In this document: one piece after another, positions 63,748-64,000 of the stretch | How positions within the stretch are numbered: position 1 is the stretch's first letter | Layout: each line of letters starts with the position of its first letter | NCBI GenBank assembly: GCA_018066285.1 | Contig: JAGHRS010000019.1 | Span: 1 to 64,000 of the forward strand | Direction of reading: 5' to 3' | DNA length: 64,000 nucleotides | Origin: Candidatus Treponema caballi | GTDB lineage: Bacteria > Spirochaetota > Spirochaetia > Treponematales > Treponemataceae | Translations under genes and position numbers: made by a program | The notes under the pieces: model-generated | The model's database searches: none | The model's input: the letters and a program-made list of their open reading frames with translations, nothing else | What the model was told of the DNA's origin: nothing

Positions 63748-64000
63748 TCAGTTACCTCCGTTTCCTGTCAGAGTCTTAACAGGCAGGACGTTTTCAAGTT
63801 CACTGTCTATAAGAGTCTGGTTAGTCTTGCTCTTGAAGAGTTCTTCCATTGTTTCAAGATAGAGACGCTCGCGGGTAATAGCCGGCGCTTTTTTGTACTC
63901 TTCATAAACTGAAACGAAACGGGCGACGTCACCTTTTGCCTTGTTGACGCGTTCGACGGCATATCCTTCTGCAACCTTGATCTGCTGGTCAGCCTGACCC
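63748..64000 (-). CDS. hflK: HflK, C-terminal part (5' end outside window)
   Basis: The frame is open to the window edge and ends at TGA (63748-63750 on minus). The part reads GQADQQIKVAEGYAVERVNK then APAITRERLYLETMEELF, the pattern of the HflK tail (A-P-x-x-T-R-x-R-x-Y-L-E-T-M). It precedes hflC by 1 bp, with GGAGG for hflC inside its last codons. The N-terminal helix and SPFH domain lie beyond the window. Confidence 0.88.
   Translation of the reverse strand, partial: GQADQQIKVAEGYAVERVNKAKGDVARFVSVYEEYKKAPAITRERLYLETMEELFKSKTNQTLIDSELENVLPVKTLTGNGGN

Overview
The window looks like a chromosomal stretch of a host-associated spirochaete, most likely a Treponema-like species. The pointers are a full archaeal/vacuolar-type ATPase operon instead of an F-type one, a CheX phosphatase, an HD-GYP protein, a transmembrane chemoreceptor, lipoproteins with LTGC/LSGC lipoboxes and a protein with the C-terminal motif of NADase-type glycan-binding domains. 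Genus assignment is inference from gene content. No phage, transposase, CRISPR array or rRNA was seen. Five tRNA genes (Gln-CTG, Glu-CTC, Pro-TGG, Val-TAC, Arg-TCT) are present.

Layout. 1-5.9 kb: tandem surface-domain genes, two polytopic membrane proteins with an M20 peptidase, and a large outer-membrane barrel. 5.9-9.0 kb (minus): aroB, a cysteine desulfurase and nadE in one overlapping operon. 9.0-13.7 kb: a Gld-like ABC system (ATPase, permease, GldG-like protein, DUF4340 protein). 13.7-17.1 kb: a MATE exporter, a sensorless hybrid kinase and cheX. 17.1-24.6 kb: carB behind a possible attenuator, a CPBP protease, two lipoproteins and a LuxR-type regulator. 24.6-31.9 kb: a chemoreceptor, yqeK, a second MATE exporter, tRNAs, a YfiH-type enzyme, an E2-like acyltransferase relative and a DUF6062 protein. 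32-43 kb: secG, a PTS IIA protein, then the V-ATPase genes G-like, C, I, K, F, E, A, B, D, ending with a universal stress protein, a flavodoxin-like protein and a J-domain protein. 43-50.5 kb: map, an HtrA protease, three tRNAs with strange GC-rich repeats, an HD-GYP protein, an ACT/UPF0210 pair and a TatD hydrolase. 50.5-58.7 kb: an Hpt protein, an oversized signal peptidase I, a complete Bce-type module (regulator, kinase, ATPase, permease), a HAD phosphatase and an unknown protein. 58.8-64 kb (minus): hflK-hflC, a membrane protein with faint kinase-like signatures, an MBL-fold hydrolase and argG.

Two window-wide patterns deserve attention. First, about fifteen first genes have a sigma70-like -10 box placed so that the predicted transcription start falls on, or within about one base of, the A of the ATG, with no ribosome-binding site. 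Other first genes carry an ordinary GGAGG-type site. This suggests widespread leaderless mRNAs beside conventional ones. Second, three tRNA genes are followed, about 65-95 bp downstream, by an inverted copy of their own T-arm. In two cases this opens a GC-rich multi-hairpin block that ends in a direct copy of the tRNA 3' end. These blocks, and a further GC-rich island, share a core resembling GAGCNAGTGCGGA. They look like an undescribed tRNA-associated repeat family.

Several regulatory sites support the functional reading: a TTACA-N4-TGTAA box before the Bce transporter, a cluster of ARG-box-like palindromes before argG, and an intrinsic terminator overlapping a small ORF before carB. All calls rest on reading the sequence; no database search was run.
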